Positions 62,008 through 64,000 of a stretch of 64,000 bases of DNA are shown here, piece by piece. Position 1 is the stretch's first letter, and each line of letters begins with the position of its first letter. Location of the stretch: contig NC_088315.1 of assembly GCF_910592395.1 (NCBI RefSeq), positions 5,892,501-5,956,500 of the forward strand, given 5' to 3'. Made by a program: the position numbers and the translations under genes. The notes beneath the pieces are model-generated. The model saw nothing but the letters and a program-made list of their open reading frames with translations, searched no databases and was not told the origin of the DNA. The DNA comes from Lineus longissimus (Eukaryota; Nemertea; Pilidiophora; Heteronemertea; Lineidae).

Positions 62008-62693
62008 TTACGCATAGTCAGTTTCGCAGGTTGCAGCACATGTCTTGTAACAATTACCATTGAAACCTGTAGTAGTACATTCGTGTGAGCCACAGATGTT
62101 CTTGCATTCATCGATTTCTGCCTGGGTCATTTCTGCTGGGTTGAACACGGCGAAAAGGACCATCAAGGTCTGAAGTGAGACAGGAAAATTATTCATTAGG
62201 GGGGTTGATATGAGAGATTCATCACGGATCCTTATACGTATACGGATAGAAATGTACACAAATTCATCCTCTTTCTACAAAGTTTTGTCCGTATAACGAT
62301 CCTTGAAAGTCGCTGTTCTCAACCGATACAAGTAAGTGTTCCATGATATATAACCTGTGTCAGTGCTACCCCAACGTACTCATCATTGCTCACATGTAAG
62401 TGATAGATCCGACATCACAAAGTTGCGCGTATAGAGGTGCCACTGATTCTTCATGCACGTTTATTAGAGCGACACCCGCATCACCCTCGTCTTCCCCGCC
62501 TGACCCACGCAGCGCAACTAACTGCAACAACCAGCATCGAAGGCGCGTAAAGAATTGGCTGTCGTCTGACGAGAGTATCCGATCAGGCAGCAGAGTACCC
62601 GATGGTACCGGCCCTAGGAAGGTTTCTATCATCGCTGAGCGGTCAAATTGAAAGACCAAAAGGACTTACCGCGAGAACGAAGAATGCTTTCAT
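62008..62693 (-). CDS. small secreted six-cysteine peptide precursor
   Basis: Two coding exons on the minus strand, 62693-62670 (MKAFFVLA, donor GCG|GTAAGT) and 62169-62008 (acceptor CTCACTTCAG), phase 0, giving 61 residues. The signal peptide spans the junction: MKAFFVLA plus TLMVLFAVFN. The mature part is acidic at its start (AEIDE) and carries six cysteines at 30, 34, 39, 48, 52 and 56, spaced C-x3-C-x4-C-x8-C-x3-C-x3-C, ending shortly after (ETDYA). The repeated C-x3-C spacing suggests short helices pinned by disulfides. I do not recognise the family; it could be an antimicrobial, venom-type or mucus peptide, or a regulatory one. A tiny signal-peptide exon followed by one mature-domain exon is common for such genes. 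The first coding exon starts at 62719, after a strong pyrimidine tract and acceptor, so a 5'UTR exon lies upstream. Confidence 0.78.
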
Positions 62694-63167
62694 CTTTGTT
62701 TGTTTTGAATACGCTGGGCCTGAAAAAAAATTGAATACGCTTTAAAATGGGATATTTGTACATGTAGCAACTAATGACTATATTTGCAGGGTAAAACAGT
62801 CTGAGACAATGCGACAATGTAAATGATAATCAAAGTCAGTTCGTCGCGGATTCAAAATTCAATGCGTCTAAGACGGTTCAACGGATCAGCAACAAATACT
62901 TTTTAAGGCGGCCGTTTTATGATTTATATACGTTGATCAACTAAAAACAAAAAACATCGTGTCGTCGTCAATTCCTTGGATGAATTATAACATTCCGGAT
63001 TCGCAGTTTGTAATTCATGAAATTTGCGAAATCTAGCTTCGCTGCGTTAACAACCCAGTGGCATTAACCTAATCCAATGACAATGGAAGCTGAACGATCG
63101 ATCGCTGCGAAAACTGAGTCAAAGATCTTTCAGAGGAACAGAATGGCGAAACAGTGAACTCTCTTAC

Positions 63168-63207
63168 CTTAAGTCTGTCAGTGATTTCCCGCAAGAGATA
63201 AGATTAT
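63168..63207 (-). other. probable 5'UTR exon of the six-cysteine peptide gene
   Basis: On the minus strand the donor CTTAAG|GTAAGAG ends at 63168. It pairs with the acceptor (T-rich tract then CAG) at 62720, leaving a 448-bp intron and 26 bp of leader before the ATG. An ACATAAAAG TATA-like element at 63232-63240 lies about 30 bp upstream of the inferred start. Inference only. Confidence 0.35.
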
Positions 63208-63239
63208 AATGAAATTTGTTACCTTGGGTGACTTTTATG

Positions 63240-64000
63240 TTTTCACGCGTGAGAACCCTCGGCAGCGGAAACAGGTGATTAAATACATGTATCTACACAA
63301 TATAAACTTTCTTAATCTATCGAGTTTTATTAATTGTGATTAGGCACGAAAATAGGAAAGGACTTGCACGATTTAAAGGATACATTCGCTAACTGAGTCT
63401 GTCATTCTATTAGGTTTTCAGTTTGCCCGTTTATATTATTCTAACACATATTTGAAATCGCATATTAATATCCGGTCACTCGTATTTCATTCCTTGTTTA
63501 TTTTGCCATAATCTAGGCCCAAACCCTTAGCTTTTGGCGAAGGTTTGAAGCGGAATATTAGCTCCACCCGAGGTTAACAAGAACTGTCAAGGGTTCTCTA
63601 AGCAGTTATCTTCTAAATTAGCCTACTGCTTATTCGTATGTAAGCAGTTGCGGTGACTGCTCGCATAAATGGAAGTACAGCATAATGGAAGAAGACAGGG
63701 ACTGGCATATTCTGGACCGTGGATATTGTACTCTAAGGTCAAACCGAGCAGATGTTAAAACCTTACCTCTGACTAAAAATGCCAGAATGACATCTGGAAG
63801 AGCAATGTTATAGGCCAACGCCGTTTGTTCAAAATTTTGAATTTGTAATTGAATTTCAGAATGTCCAATTGCGAAAATACATACTAAATATAAATTTCAA
63901 CATTGCCGTTGGGTAGACTGATATAAAATACAATGAATACCAAGTTTAAACAAATTTCAGTGTATTTACGATAACTGCACTACGGCATTGTGTATTAGAG
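63240..64000. other. right edge, no supported gene
   Basis: On the minus strand a short segment at about 63766-63793 has an acceptor-like CTCTTCCAG and a donor-like CAGAG|GTAAGG, so it could be a small exon of a gene continuing to the right. There is not enough to call it. Confidence 0.3.

Noticed and set aside
1-64000. CRISPR arrays, rRNA, bacterial operons or viral genes
   Set aside because: None of their signatures were seen; repeats present are of transposon, tandem or microsatellite type.

Overview
This is eukaryotic genomic DNA: AT-rich, intron-bearing, with GT..AG splice junctions, vertebrate-like small exons, MITE-type transposons and many short palindromic ACATGTA/TACATGTA tracts. 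It carries no bacterial operons, rRNA, tRNA or CRISPR. The calcitonin-type neuropeptide gene (signature NLGGHC, C-terminal SPG before basic residues) and the general texture point to a marine invertebrate, most likely a lophotrochozoan (mollusc, brachiopod or annelid relative). That placement is inference from one gene family.

Layout. The left two thirds (about 1-46,400) is gene-poor. The only convincing coding piece there is a single 3'-terminal exon of a GT10 alpha-1,3-fucosyltransferase at 22,965-23,298 (+), followed by a decayed copy of its own tail. The rest is intergenic or intronic DNA with mobile and repeated sequence: a 943-bp TIR element with a 9-bp target duplication (13,030-13,972), a 677-bp MITE with a TAA target duplication and a paralogous empty site (31,065-31,741), a fresh 91-bp tandem duplication (35,001-35,180), several older tandem duplications and fold-back sequences.

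The right end (about 46,600-63,200) is gene-rich. On the + strand a calcitonin-type neuropeptide precursor runs from a TATA-box 5'UTR exon (46,632-46,690) through six coding exons (49,030-55,064). Every internal coding intron is phase 2, so every internal exon is a frame-neutral cassette. Two cassettes encode separate amidated calcitonin-like peptides with N-terminal disulfide loops. A third encodes another paired-Cys segment, and a possible alternative terminal exon lies at 55,613-55,685.

On the - strand, tail-to-tail with the peptide gene, sit two paralogous Rho-family GTPase genes sharing one intron position. One (59,761-60,727) is a Rac-like protein with all G boxes and a geranylgeranylation-type CAAX box. 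The other (57,033-58,370) has kept its P-loop but lost the switch II Gly/Gln and the switch I Thr, and it ends in six arginines plus a nine-cysteine tail instead of a CAAX box. Further right on the - strand is a small secreted six-cysteine peptide gene (62,008-62,693) with a two-exon ORF, a poly(A) signal and a likely upstream 5'UTR exon.

I could not run searches. All exon models rest on reading frame, splice sites and family motifs seen directly in the sequence.
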